From Platerodrilus igneus (taxonomy: Eukaryota; Arthropoda; Insecta; Coleoptera; Lycidae): 64,000 nt of DNA. Both the position numbers and the translations under genes were made by a program. The stretch covers positions 6,474,001-6,538,000 of the forward strand of contig JARFIW010001104.1 in NCBI GenBank assembly GCA_036346225.1, written 5' to 3'. This document shows, one piece after another, positions 49,321-60,605 of this stretch. The notes below the pieces were generated by a model. The model had not been told where the DNA came from. It ran no database searches and saw nothing but the letters and a program-made list of their open reading frames with translations. The first letter of the stretch is position 1, and the number at the start of each line of letters is the position of its first letter.

Positions 49321-51524
49321 GGAGATGGATGTTGCGCGGCCGGCATTCCATACCTTCTCAAAAGGCGGCAATTATGATTTGTGAACAGAAGAATTATCTT
49401 TGTAGAAAAGAGTGGTCTGAATGGCTAAGTGTAGTAAAAAATTTTTGTCGTACTAACCCACAGCCCAAAACCGATTCGTTATTTGTTGAAAAATCTGGTG
49501 ATAATCGGCCATATGTGATGGTTAAATTATTTGACATAGATGTCACTGGTCTTTTGGATTCGGGATGTACTACGTCGGTAGTTGGGTCTCTTGCTATTCC
49601 TTTAATCGATAAGTTGGAGTTAAAAATTTTCAGGTCACAGAAACAAGGTATTTTTACAGCAGATGGAGCTTTGAAACCAGTTGAAGGAATCGTAGATTTG
49701 CCCATTTCGATAGGAAAACAATGTCGTGTTCTTAGTGCTCTTGTAGTGCCATCTTTACCACACGCATTTATATTCGGTAGTGATTTTGCTAAGCTATTTG
49801 GATTGATAGCAAATTTTAAAAATAATTCGTGGCATGTGCAAGGCGAGACGAAAAGTATTGTTCCGTATGTGGGTCCATCATCAGTTCCCTTAAAATATAG
49901 TGACTGTTTACTCAATTTGGATGATTTGTCGATTAATCAGAGGTCACAGGCGCAAGCTGCCATAGATTCATTTCAGGAAGTTTCTAGTGCTGATAAATTA
50001 GGGCGTACTAATATGATTGAGATGGATATCGATACAGGTGATACAAAACCCTTCAGGAAAAGACCCTATGTTATGTCTCCCTATATTAGTAAAGAGTTGG
50101 ATAAGGAGTTAGATGAAATGATTCGATTAAAAGTAGTAGAACCGTGTCAGAGACCATGGAATTCGCCCGTGTTGTTAGTCAAGAAAAAAGATAGTAAAGA
50201 ATATAGATTTTGCTTCGACGGTAGAGCATTAAACGATGTTACGGTCCATGACAGCTACCCTCTTCCTAATATAGACAGAATCCTAGGGATGTTGCGTAAT
50301 GCAAATTATATTTCCAGTCTTGATTTGCGAAAGTCATTTTGGCAGGTCCCTCTTAGTGAATCGTCGAAGGATAAAACAGCGTTTAGCGTTATTTCGCGGG
50401 GACAGTATAGATTTGTGACGAAGCCGTTTGGTCTAAAAAATGCTGTACAGACTCAACAGCGTTTAGTTGATGCAATTTTCGGTCCAAAATTCGAACCATA
50501 CGTTTTCTGCTATTTGGATGATGTAATTCTATGCTCATCGACGTTTGAAGAACACATAAAGTTATTGTACGAAGTCAAGGAACGCATTCGAGAAGCAAAT
50601 TTAACGTTGAATCTAGAAAAGTGTGAGTTTTTTAAGAAGTCACACAAATTTCTCGGTTATATAGTAGGGTCAAATTCTTTAAGGACGGATCCGGATAAGG
50701 TGTCAGCTATGGTCAATTTTCCACGCCTAAAGACCACTACTGAAGTCAAGAGATTTCTTGGTATGTGTAGTTGGTACCGTCGTTTCATTAAGGACTTTTC
50801 ATCTTTAGTTTCACCAATCAATGATCTTGTCAAGAAAAGAAGAAAAGGTCAAGTCGTTACGTGGACTTCGGAAGCAGAGTCTTCCTTTGTGTCGATTAAA
50901 GAGGCTTTAGTGTCTGCACCACTTCTGGCGCAGCCGGATTATTCCGTTCCCTTTATTATTGAGTGTGATGCAAGTAATACGGGTCTAGGTGCCGTATTAA
51001 TTCAGAATGTCAGTGGAGAAGAACGTATTATATCGTATGCCAGCAAAACCCTTAATCGTGCTGAACGAAATTATTCAACGACAGAGAAGGAGTACCTTGC
51101 GGTAATTTTTGCCATTGAAAAGTTCCGTCCATGGGTCGAAGGAGTTCGTTTCACGGTCGTAACCGATTATTTTTCGTTGCTTTGGCTGAGTAATTTGCAG
51201 AACCCTACAGGAAAACTAGCTAGATGGGCTGCAAGGTTAAGACAACATTCGTTTGATTTGGTACACAGGAAGGGAAAGTTTAACGTAGTTCCTGACTGTC
51301 TTAGTCGTGCAACTCCGGAAGGAAAACATGTCGTAAGCTTAATAGAAGTCAAGCTTGATAATTTAGAAAATTGGTATGTGTCGTTGCGTAAGAAAATTTT
51401 GACGTCGCCTGAGAATTACCCTCAATGGAAAGTTGAGAATGGGTTTGTTTTTAAGTTTATTCCGTCAAACCTGCCTATGTCGTCAAATGTAGTAGAGTGG
51501 AAATATTTGGTGCCGAAAGTTTAA
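49293..51524 (+). CDS. Gypsy Pol: protease, reverse transcriptase, RNase H
   Basis: One open frame of 743 codons, the longest in the window. The aspartic protease motif LLDSGCTTSVVG lies near residue 88. The reverse transcriptase palm follows, with LDLRKSFWQVPL, KPFGLKNA and the catalytic CYLDDVIL near residue 408; then KCEFFKKSHKFLGYIV, the thumb region and RNase H, with ECDASNTGLGAVL, TTEKEYLAV and VTDYFSLLWL, closing near VPDCLSR. Key acids of all three enzymes are present, although several flanking residues differ from the usual family form (FCFDGRALN, LRKSFW, NAVQTQQR). The frame overlaps the end of gag, so in an intact relative it would be reached by frameshifting. The stop at 51522 cuts it off before integrase, so this copy cannot supply a full polyprotein. 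Confidence 0.95.
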   Translation: MSIMFKKRVRRWMLRGRHSIPSQKAAIMICEQKNYLCRKEWSEWLSVVKNFCRTNPQPKTDSLFVEKSGDNRPYVMVKLFDIDVTGLLDSGCTTSVVGSLAIPLIDKLELKIFRSQKQGIFTADGALKPVEGIVDLPISIGKQCRVLSALVVPSLPHAFIFGSDFAKLFGLIANFKNNSWHVQGETKSIVPYVGPSSVPLKYSDCLLNLDDLSINQRSQAQAAIDSFQEVSSADKLGRTNMIEMDIDTGDTKPFRKRPYVMSPYISKELDKELDEMIRLKVVEPCQRPWNSPVLLVKKKDSKEYRFCFDGRALNDVTVHDSYPLPNIDRILGMLRNANYISSLDLRKSFWQVPLSESSKDKTAFSVISRGQYRFVTKPFGLKNAVQTQQRLVDAIFGPKFEPYVFCYLDDVILCSSTFEEHIKLLYEVKERIREANLTLNLEKCEFFKKSHKFLGYIVGSNSLRTDPDKVSAMVNFPRLKTTTEVKRFLGMCSWYRRFIKDFSSLVSPINDLVKKRRKGQVVTWTSEAESSFVSIKEALVSAPLLAQPDYSVPFIIECDASNTGLGAVLIQNVSGEERIISYASKTLNRAERNYSTTEKEYLAVIFAIEKFRPWVEGVRFTVVTDYFSLLWLSNLQNPTGKLARWAARLRQHSFDLVHRKGKFNVVPDCLSRATPEGKHVVSLIEVKLDNLENWYVSLRKKILTSPENYPQWKVENGFVFKFIPSNLPMSSNVVEWKYLVPKV

Positions 51525-52456
51525 AGAGAAGAAGTCATCAGATCGTGTCATGACCCCTCAGTTGCAGGACATTTTGGGTTCTCGAAGACAATTGCTAGAG
51601 TCCAAGAACATTATTATTGGCCCAAAATGAGTTAAGATGTGTTGAAATTTTGTCGTGCATGTTTAATGTGTGGTGCGCAAAAATCATCTAATGCAGGTCC
51701 TTTAGGTTTAATGGGAAAGGAAAAAGAGGCCAAGTTTCCATTTCAAATTATCGCGTTAGATCTTATGGGTCCATTCCCTCGGTCAAAATTAGGATTTAAA
51801 TGGTTGTTGGTAGTAGGAGACTGGTTCTCAAAATATACAATTCTACATCCTTTACGCAGTGCAAAGTCACATGTTATTGAACAGTTTATGGAACAGAGAA
51901 TTTTTTTATGTTTGGTGTGCCCCAATTTATTATTTGCGATAATGGTTCAAATTTAGCTGGTCGAATTTTTAGGTCATTATGTAATATGTTTGAAATTCAA
52001 AAGATATGGTATAATGCTGTTTATGCGCCACAATGTAATTTTGTTGAGAGGATTAATAGGACGGTAGGGACAGTTATTCGATCCTATCTCGAAGAACATG
52101 ATACCTGGGATACTGAGTTAGCGCAGATTCAATTTGCTATTAATTCTGCTAAGCATGAGTCGACGGGTTATACTCCGAATTTTTTGGTTTTTGGCCGACA
52201 CGTCCCCATATCCGGTAAATTCTACGTTAGTGGATTTATTCCCGAAGCTGATGTTGAAATCATTCCTGGTAGTCGCCCATTATATGCTTCAGACCATCAA
52301 GGTATTTTTAAGGTATTTGAAGACGTTCGTGCGAAGTTGCATGTAGCTTATCAGAGGTCGAGCAATCGATATAATCTATGGCAGAACGAACAGTATTTCG
52401 TTGCTGGTAAAGATTATAAAATTTCTCAAATAGTGTTGTTTTTAAATGTGCATTAA
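51525..52456 (+). pseudogene. Gypsy integrase, broken
   Basis: Continues in the pol frame after the stop at 51522-51524. The zinc-binding region reads SCHDPSVAGHFGFSKTIARV...HYYWPKM, then a second stop (51633-51635), then CRACLMCGAQKS. The catalytic core has D in IIALDLMGPFPRS, D in QFIICDNGSN and E in CNFVERINRTV, so the DDE triad is intact. A frameshift in a T-run at about 51905 separates the first D from the rest. The C-terminal part resembles the usual RYN-linker but then loses similarity; the normal C-terminal strand-rich domain is not visible. Confidence 0.9.
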
Positions 52457-53115
52457 CGGAATATTTAGTAGTAGACGAGAGAGAGAAAAATGCTATTTTG
52501 TCCGTGTTGTTGCTGTAGCCCGTGGTGGGGCGACATAAATATTTGTTGCTTCATGATTGTGGACGTATTTTGTCCACGTCATGTGTTGTTATGTTTAGAG
52601 TAAGTGAGGAAGAAAGGTGCAGTATGTTTTTTTGAAGTAAGTCGGAGTAGGCTAGTTGGCGAGGCCATTGTAGTATTGAGTAGTTTTTGGTTCGGGATGT
52701 TTGGTGTGGCCACAGTAGAGTTGAGGATTTTTTTTGAGCCTGGAGTGTCCCAAAGAAAAGAGTAGCGATAGGGCTATGAATAGCTATGAGCTGAAGAAGC
52801 CAAGTACTCATTAGTAAGCTGCAATGTGTATGGAATATTGGCTTGATGAGCGGTTTATTTTTAGTAGAAGCAATAATCAAGTTTTGCTGAATATATTGAG
52901 CTGGAATTTTTGAGACCAGCGAATACATAAACATTGTTGGAAGATTATTAATATTTATGTATATAGATGTGAGTTTTCGATTTAATATTAATATTAGTAA
53001 GGTTATGGTGTCAAGGGTAATAGTAAGAAAGTAAATCTTTTTGTTGTTATTTTGCGATAGTTCGTGTCGAGCACTCTGTTTGAATTTTATTTTTATTTTG
53101 AAAAGTAGGTTAGTC
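52457..53115. other. Post-pol region of the gypsy element
   Basis: No plus-strand gene. The minus strand has a 127-codon open frame (52551-52934, starts MFMYSLVSK) with no recognised domain. Confidence 0.6.
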
Positions 53116-54561
53116 TGTGGGGCTGTTCATGTAAGAATGCTGTATCTAGCAAATGCCAACTTCGTACCTTTTTAAAAACTTCAATAAGATGGAGTATAAT
53201 GTTGTTTTGGTTGGTCTAGACTCTAGAGTGTTTTGCAGCATCACCATCAAGCAGTTAAAACAAAATCATCCAGGTACTTATAAAACTATTTATTGAGTGA
53301 ATTAATTTTATGTATTAATTACGGTCAAAGCTTTGATTTAACGTTTTCCAAATTATAAGAAACTTTTGTTAAACGAATGTTAATGTTAAATTTTTTTTGC
53401 AAGATATGTTTATGCTTAAATCCCAAATAAAAATCAGTTAGAGAATTATATCCTAGTAACCTAATAGGTCAAATACCTTTTTGTTCAGAACTAAATTTTT
53501 TTGACATAAGAGAAATTTTTGAACTTTTAAAATAATTAATTTAAAGTTGTTATTCAAAGCACGTAAGGAATGCACATGTTAATTGAGAAAAATAAGTATA
53601 AAGTTCACTTTTAATTGAAAGATGTTTAACTACAATATGCCATATGATGAGTAGAATATCAATGCTGCTTCTAACATATGACGAACTAACTTTCTTTAAT
53701 TTCATATAATGTTTGAGCCAAATGAACTTTTTGTATAATAAATTCGTTAGAGAAATTTTGTAAGCCAGAACAGATCTGTTTTATGGATGTTTAAGAACCC
53801 GACTGTACTAAAGAATTTAATAATGTTAAGATCTCTCTATGTAGAGGAAAAAATTCAGAGATTTTTGAAAGTTATTTTATATTGATTATCAGATTTTTTT
53901 ATATATAATTTTTGCAACAAAGAGAATTACATTTAGATTATACTTTGGTTTAAAACTTTCGTCTTTTTATTTCACTAATTGAAATTAATAATATCCAAAT
54001 TAGATAAACAAAATTTTGAAAGTGGAAACTAGAAATAAGTTGATACAGCATTATGTAATAGAAACAGTAAGTAATTTTCAGTGGAGTACATTTTCACAGG
54101 TAAGGTGTTGTTGAGATTTTAAATTCAGGACAGCCGATCTATAAAGACCGAAATATTTTGTTGTCGTAAGACACAAACAGTGTCTTATATTTTACTTTTT
54201 TTGTGTCACATTTTCTTGCAGGTCCGACATCGCAGAAGCTGAAGCAGAGGTCTAAGAAGTTTCCAGAAGTATTGCTTATTTTAATTTGTATGCTTTTTGA
54301 TAGTCATTATATCCTATAGGTTTCTGCGTCTTCCTGTAGGATACCTTAGTTTTATTTATTGTCCATATAGATGCAGTGGCGCTCATTTCCCTTTTTTTAG
54401 TTCCCGTTTGTAGTCAATCCCACCCTATATCCACGCCCAATCTCATTGCTCACCCTTGGGGTAATTCCCAGACTAAGCCGCGAATATAGTAAAGCACGTG
54501 GGTCCATCGAGGTTTTGTTCACTAATTGACTCACTCCCCATTAAAGAAAAAAAAAGGCTCA
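53116..54561 (+). repeat. 3' LTR of the gypsy element
   Basis: 1446 bp, TGTGGGGCTG...GGCTCA, about 2% different from the 5' LTR. A clear purine-rich plus-strand primer is not seen just before it (the sequence is AAAAGTAGGTTAGTC). Confidence 0.9.
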
Positions 54562-56185
54562 ACTTATATAAATTTTATCTCCTTTGTTCTTTATAGAGGT
54601 TCCAAAACCGTCAGACCGTTTCAACTAAATGTTAATATTTAAATAATTAATTACTCTAAGGGTGGTTTGTATTTCTTAATCGAACTTTTTGTGTTGAAAG
54701 GCGATTTTATATTTGTTAGAAAATTCAATATAAACTGGAGTAGGATACTTTATACGAAACCGAAACATATTGCTCTTACAATATGGAAAATAACGTTCCT
54801 AATTAAAAAAAACTCTTTTGAATAGGAAATTTTTCAATGTGGTTGCCGGTTTCATTCGCATCTTCAATATGACTCGACAGTCTAAAGATTTGCCCATTTC
54901 TGGATTAAACGGTAATTGAAACTCCTAAATTTTCTTAAAATTATATTAAGGAAGAAGGGGTTCTCTTTTGCTTTAACAGTAATTGCGTTATAATGATAAA
55001 TTACTATTTAATCGAATATCATAGCATCATAAATTCTGCGACTTGAATATTAACGAAACCGTAATGGATCTAAAATAAATTTTGTAACAAAGGTTTGATA
55101 TCGTAAATACCAACAAGCAGTTGTTAATTAACTGTGAATGAAGTGTTTTGATTGAAGTGGATTAAATCAGATTCTGTGAAAGCAGAAAGTTGCTAATTCC
55201 TATATCGTAATCGACCATTTGAAAAGCAGCATAATGAAGCCTTTGTACCAAAGTGAAGGTAGCAGCTAGCTTGTCAGCTGGAAATCTAATTCATTTGTAA
55301 TAATTCAAGATATGTCTACCCGTTATAAATCTTATTTAGAAATTCATATTTAATTAAACTTGTTTTGACAGAGACGAAATATTCTTCCTGCTTTAATATT
55401 AAATAAAAATTTCCGAGTTGTACCCAGATAACAAAGGATTTGTGTTTAGCCTAACGAAGAAAGCTTAGCAGCGTAAGATTTAACTTTATTTTAATTTTTT
55501 ATAGTTTGCATTCAAAAGGGTAGCATTAATATAAGGAAGAGTTTACTGCGTCGCAATTTAACTTATTGTGGGCGTAAATACAGTTTAATTTAACACAACA
55601 AATTAACACATAACCATGGAATGATCTGAGAACAACTGACTAAGTTTATTGTATTCTATGGTCAGATTTCAACTCAAAATCTAACATTTATATGCATGTC
55701 AGATTTATTTCTGGCTCGCGTAGACTTTATACGCCATTGTATCTATTCGAACTTTATTTCATTGGTGACATGGGAGGAGAATTCTTTATTCGAAAGATTG
55801 CTCGAAAAAAGGTTTCTGGCTGCTGTATTAAAGTAGGGTCAATTGGAAGTGATGGCACTGAGAGAGGGTATAGCACGCTGTCAGGATGGTGCATAGATAT
55901 CAGATACGGATGGCAGTAAAAAAAAACTAGACGGTTTCTGGAAAAAATCGACTATTTCTACTTCTATTTTCCCATATGAAAATCTAAGATTCATTTTGCA
56001 AATTTTTATGTGCTTTTTAAAGATTCATTCAAGAATCCGGATTCCTTTATGACGAGTCCACTATTTGCACGTTCTCTTTTTTCTAAAGGGTGTAAGGCAG
56101 TGCATGAACTAATCGCTGCTGAATAATATTATACATTCAAAATTAAACTACATCAGGTATGAAAATCAAACTAAGGGATAGATCA
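54562..56185. other. No gene recognised
   Basis: Contains the repeat at 55467-55685. The frame at 55692-55919 (75 codons, M-H-V-R-F-I-S-G start) has no known motif. Confidence 0.5.
55467..55685 (+). repeat. Direct repeat, copy 1 (of 60606-60845)
   Basis: Shares CAGCGTAAGATTTA, AAGGAAGAGTTTACT-CGTCGC, ACAGTTTAATTTAACACAAC and TTATTGTATTCTATG in the same order and orientation with 60606-60845, which lies in the leader of the errantivirus-like element. It is probably a leader fragment of a second copy. Confidence 0.8.
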
Positions 56186-56189
56186 TTTA

Positions 56190-56370
56190 ATTTTATTATG
56201 GATATCATCTTCATTAAGGCTTCAGTCCTGGAACTGGTTAGATGCATACCTCCATTGTTTCCTATTCTGAGCTAACCTACACATTTCCCAGATATTCTTG
56301 CAGTCTGCATATTTCACTATCTGCGTGAAATATTCTGATCTAGGTCAACATCTAACTCTTTTTTCCTATA
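56190..56370 (-). pseudogene. Possible non-LTR retrotransposon C-terminal fragment
   Basis: The minus strand reads KYADCKNIWEMCRLAQNRKQ then WRYASNQFQD and a stop. An R-x-x-W-R-x short basic ending is common at the C-terminus of insect LINE reverse-transcriptase proteins. The evidence is short and the frame upstream is closed, so this is tentative. Confidence 0.3.
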
Positions 56371-56727
56371 TCTACTTGTAATATAGCCCGCACAATTCCT
56401 CAAAAATGCCTTAAAACGCATCCTGCCCTTATGTTTCGCCTATTTTTTTTATTCTTCTACTATTTTTATAACCTCTTTGTTATTAACTTTATCTATCAAC
56501 GCTATTATCATCATACATCTAAAGCATAACATTCCAAAAGGTTTCTTTCTTTTCTTGTCTGCTTCTCCTACTGTCACTATTTTATAGGTGTATACAGTGC
56601 TGTGTCCCACACATATGCTTCCAACACTTTTGTCCGTGTTTCTATGTTTGTTGTCTTAGAACATAGCCGCTGCTCTTTCTTGATAGATACAGTTCGGATC
56701 CCCTTCTATTGTTTTGTAAATATATAC

Positions 56728-56812
56728 TCAACTTTAATTTTGAATCTAGGGAAGTGCGATTTTTTCAAAGTGAGGTTAAATTTTTAGGATATAGGATAGA
56801 TAGGAAGAGTAA
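56728..56812 (+). pseudogene. Ty3/gypsy reverse-transcriptase scrap
   Basis: LILNLGKCDFFK in one frame passes, after a frameshift in a T-run at about 56764, to SEVKFLGYRIDR in the next. Together they match the stretch after the RT catalytic site in gypsy elements (compare KCEFFKKSHKFLGYIV in the element at 49.3 kb). Nothing else of pol is visible on either side. Confidence 0.65.
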
Positions 56813-56895
56813 AATTAGGAAATATAAATTAAAAGGACCGAGATTTAAAAGTACAATTAGGAAATACAAATTGAAAGGACCCAGATTTAAAAATA
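56808..56895 (+). repeat. Two tandem units of a ~45-bp repeat
   Basis: ATTAGGAAATA-AAATT-AAAGGACC-AGATTTAAAA occurs twice in a row, giving the peptide repeat IRKYKLKGPRFK. Confidence 0.85.
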
Positions 56896-57162
56896 AGGGG
56901 GAAGTTAGAAATAAATTGATTTAGTTGAGATACCCATACAAAGGAATATGAATAAATAAAATAAAATGTAAAATAAATTTATGAATAGGTATACATAGGA
57001 TAATAGAATAGGATTTGGATATAAGAATAGGTATAGGTATGAATAGGATAGTATAATAGGACATAGGTGTGAGATTAGATAAAATGTAAATATGGATTTA
57101 ATAAAGGAAGAGTTAGTTTTCAAAAGGAAAATAAAAATATAACAATTTTATACCAATGTGAG

Positions 57163-57185
57163 TTTAAGCTTCACGTTGGGCGCCA
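57163..57185 (-). promoter_or_regulatory. Primer-binding-site-like sequence, minus strand
   Basis: The complement TGGCGCCCAACGTGAAGC is close to the tRNA-Lys primer site, with the leading TGGCGCC intact. It would belong to a minus-oriented LTR to its right, of which at most 46 bp remain before copy C starts. Confidence 0.5.
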
Positions 57186-57231
57186 AAAAGGGCATTTTTC
57201 TAAAATTTTATATTTTAATTTGGAAGAATAA

Positions 57232-59347
57232 TGCTGTGATAAGGGGTTGTTTAAGGGTGTATTTTATAGCAATGGTCATGTAGTAATCAGAAATCATAAT
57301 AGGAAGCAGAAAAATGCATTTATTTAAAAGAAAATTGAGTAATTGGGATAGTTTGTAAATAGTAAGCATTCAACACCCTGTATATAGAGTATAAGTAGTT
57401 TTAAGCGACGCAAATACTAACAATAAGACGCATAGTTAGCATAGAAATAAGTAATACATGCATTAAGTAAATAACGAATATTTAACACCGAGTAGATAGA
57501 GTTTTAGTTAATTTAGGTAATGCAAATAACGATATTTTTCAGTGGAAGCACGCGTATTTATAAGTAAGCATAACAAATGTAATTAAACACGCATTCAAAA
57601 GAATTCCAATCAGTTATGATAATACGGAGATAAGAAATAAAACTTAAAGAAGCGTAGTGTAAGTGCGTACAAACAATTAACAATTTTGATAAGTAAAGGT
57701 GATTAAAATGCGTAAATAAATAAGCATATACGAAAATTGAAAGTTGAATTGCATCAAATATTTGTGTATAATATCGAAAAGCGATTATTTTCTCAAAACA
57801 CCGCATGGGCTGATAACGAAGCAGCTGCAAGCAAACAACAATTACTTGAGAGAACGAGAATGTTACATCAGAAACTACTTTAAGTGTAGAAAATAGAGAG
57901 ACCTCATTGGTTAAGATTAGTGACGGGCTTGTAAGCCAGGCCCATAGACGAAGTGGGATATCAATCATATATTAACAGCGACAATGATAACGGAACTCAG
58001 TTTTCAACTCAACAAAGGCCAAGATGCGTTAATTTGAACCAAAGAGTAACGCGTAAGAATAATATTTAAAAGTGAAAATTATTTAAGTGACTGATAGTGC
58101 GACGAAGATGAAAATTTCTATTGCCGATTAAACGTAAGTAGATTTTGGGGAATTTATTTAAACTAAAATATAATAATAATAGGGCTCTAAGTTGGAGGCG
58201 GATGAAAATGTTCTAAGTGCGACGACAATAATTCGAGGGAGATAATGATTCTAAGCTTGACAATAATAATTCAAGTAATATAATAATTTAAATGATATTT
58301 TGAGTCTGGTGAGAATAAATTCCAATTCTGAGGCTGGTGAGAAAAAGTCATGATATTCTAAGTTTGGGGTGCATAAGTCCAAGTGTGACAACAATAATTC
58401 GATGGTGTATAATAATCCAATTCTGAGGCTGGTAAGAAAAAGTCATGATATTTTAAGTTTGGGGTTCATAAGTCCAAGTGTGACAACAATAATTCGAGGG
58501 TGTATAATAATCCAATTCTGAGGCTGGTGAGAAAAAGTCATGAATCTAAGTTTGACGATAATAATTCAAGTATTACAATAATTTAAATGATATTCTGAAG
58601 CTGGTGATAATAATAATCCAGAGAGTGACGACAATAATTCAAATGTAATAAATCTAAGTGTGGATAGATAAAATTTTAAATGGGTATATAATAATTCTGA
58701 ATTGGTGGAGAATAATTTTGATCCAAATAGATGGTATAATGCATAGAAAATTCTAGTTGATAATGGATGCGTCGATAATCTTGGTTGCGAGAAGGAAATA
58801 ACGAAGTGAACAAACCAGGTTAAATCTTTTAGTTTTAAGACAATTTTTTTCTATTTGAATTTAAATATTGAATATTAAATTTGCTTAATTAACATAAATT
58901 AGTGTGACTGAGTCAACAACGAACTTGCACACGTAGAAAGTACGTAATATGTTGAAGGGGTTTTGAACGTTCCAGGCTTCTTTTTATAAAAACAATAGGT
59001 TTTTTGGTGACTTTAGATTAACTCAAAATCATATATTTTGAGATAAAATAAGATTTACAATATTAATTGATTGAAAAGTGTATTTTAATAATTTTCAAAA
59101 CCTGTACATAATATTTGTTTCTATTATATGGAATTAACTAACTTCATTTTATAATTCAAAATAAAAGCTAGTCGAGGCCGAATGATAAAATTTATGGGAG
59201 TGTAATTTGATAATTTAAAAAGAGAGGAGGAGTCAAGTAGAATACGCCATTGATATCGAGTAAGGCGTTATTACATCAAGTTTTGTTATTGGTCGACACA
59301 AGTTCGGTCCACGATAAATTCCTGTTTATTCATAGCAATAATTTATA
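57232..59347 (+). mobile_element. LTR-like sequence C (plus orientation)
   Basis: About 2.1 kb. Starts TGCTGTGATAAGGGGTTGTT, has CACCCTGTATATAGAG near 57374, the tandem array at 58190-58620, an ACCAGGTTA block near 58817 and AAGCTAGTCGAGG near 59167, in the same order as copies A and B but much more diverged. It is directly followed by a primer site. No genes inside; the minus frame 57558-57968 matches nothing known. Confidence 0.6.
58190..58620. repeat. 95-bp tandem repeat inside copy C
   Basis: AATTCTGAGGCTGGTGAGAA recurs at about 58324, 58419 and 58514, a 95-bp spacing, with AAGTGTGACAACAATAATTC between. Shorter, more degenerate units flank it. Confidence 0.9.
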
Positions 59348-59373
59348 TGGCCGCCCAAACGATGGGGCACGAA
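59348..59373 (+). promoter_or_regulatory. tRNA-Lys-type primer-binding site after C
   Basis: TGGCCGCCCAAACGATGGGG then CACGAA, matching the D and E sites with a few changes and one inserted base, placed directly after copy C. Confidence 0.6.
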
Positions 59374-59393
59374 TAATTGTGAGAGTAACATAG

Positions 59394-59394
<1 letters not shown>

Positions 59395-59432
<38 letters not shown>
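59395..59432. repeat. (TA)n microsatellite
   Basis: About 19 TA units, followed by imperfect TAA/TAATA steps to about 59475. Confidence 0.95.
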
Positions 59433-59439
<7 letters not shown>

Positions 59440-59743
59440 ATAATATAATAATATAATAATATATAAATAAATAAAAATTATGAAGAAACTTAAGTTAGAT
59501 GCAACATTGTAAATTCAAGGATATATAAGAAAAGTTATTGAAAGTTCACAAACAAGTTGTGAGAACGGATGGTAATACATTGTATTCGAGACGTAAGTGA
59601 TACTGCAGGAGCAGGTCATAGATGGTTAAGAAACCGCAATTATTAGAAATTAAGATTGTTATATTGTAAAATGGATAGAATAAAGAAATAAAAAGACATG
59701 AACTCTGCAATTCCCCACAGACATGTGAGGGGCAAGGACAACA

Positions 59744-59780
59744 TAAATACTCCGGCAGCCCTAGATCAGTCAGTCAGTCT
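59744..59780 (+). promoter_or_regulatory. Core promoter of an errantivirus-like 5' LTR
   Basis: TAAATA at 59744 and an arthropod-type initiator TCAGTCAGTCAGTC starting at 59766, about 22 nt downstream. An AATAAA at about 59912 follows in what would be the R-U5 region. The upstream LTR border is not defined. Confidence 0.5.
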
Positions 59781-59918
59781 TGAGTACTTCAGCTTTTACA
59801 TTGTTGTTTGCTTAGGCTACTCGCCTTCATTAAATTCAATTATTATTTAATTTCGACATAGTTTAATTTTATCAAGTTTCTCAAAATTCTACATGTAATT
59901 ACTGTTTAATAAATAAAT

Positions 59919-60287
59919 TTGTTACAAAAAGTTGTGGAGGAAATTTTAAAAGACCGCTCCCAAGGCCCGAAACGTAACCGGCGCAGTCGTACAAATCCAG
60001 AAAGGCACAACGAATCCAAAAATCGGAAAACTGGTGACCAAAAATTTCAATTCCCAATCTGGAAGAACCAAATAAATTTGGACAAGTTACAAAAATCGAC
60101 CGAGCCCAATAAAACAAACGTGGACAAGGTACAGGAATCGACCGAGCCCAAAAAAACAAAACCTGGACAAGGTACAAAAATCGACCGAACCCACAGAAAG
60201 AAAACAAATAAAATCGACGATGAAAATTATGTAAGTTTATTTATCTTAACCAAATTTATTCTTTTACAAATTACTGATGCTAGCTAG
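59919..60287 (+). other. 122-codon open frame with 43-bp repeats in the leader
   Basis: A lysine- and threonine-rich frame that crosses the primer site. Its second half contains three tandem units (starts 60080, 60122, 60165) reading GGACAAGGTACAAAAATCGA then CCGAGCCCA, which gives the peptide repeat STEPNKT. A donor-like AAATTAT|GTAAGT sits at 60229. I doubt that it is a gene because it includes the primer site; it is more likely leader RNA sequence. Confidence 0.4.
59980..59989 (+). promoter_or_regulatory. tRNA-Ser-type primer-binding site
   Basis: GGCGCAGTCG matches the start of the primer site used by many errantiviruses (TGGCGCAGTCGG), except that the first base here is C. It is 240 bp from the initiator. 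Confidence 0.45.
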
Positions 60288-60605
60288 TAAGAGAATTTTT
60301 TTGTATGTACAAATTCTAATTAATTGTATTGCAATTTATGAAAAAAATTTACTCAATTACTACGAGAAATTATTTTCAAACACGAGAAATTATTTTTAAA
60401 CAAGAGAACAGAAAAGAGGCATTTATATACGCTAATTAGTACAAATTATTACGAATTATTAATATAAAACGAAACGAAACGATTTTAAAGTATAAAAATA
60501 GAATGCAATTATTTTACCATTTTATGTACAGCAAATATTATTACCAAAAGCTTAATGTATAAAACGCAATTTTTATAGTAATTAATTATAGAAATAATTA
60601 CGCTG

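Larger units (their letters stand above)
46530..54561 (+). mobile_element. Ty3/gypsy LTR retrotransposon, defective
   Basis: Two direct repeats of about 1.45 kb enclose a primer site, gag and pol in the normal order PR-RT-RNase H-IN. No env-like frame is seen on the plus strand. By eye I count about 30 substitutions between the LTRs, roughly 2%, so insertion is fairly recent. I cannot find a matching target duplication at the two outer borders (..CTGTC and ACTTA..), which suggests that one flank was rearranged or that the element is a recombinant. Confidence 0.95.

Noticed and set aside
49394..49915. 173-codon minus-strand frame
   Set aside because: Antisense shadow of the gypsy protease region.
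57558..57968. 136-codon minus-strand frame inside LTR-like copy C
   Set aside because: Hydrophobic, tyrosine-rich translation of AT-rich DNA; the matching region in copies A and B has no such frame.
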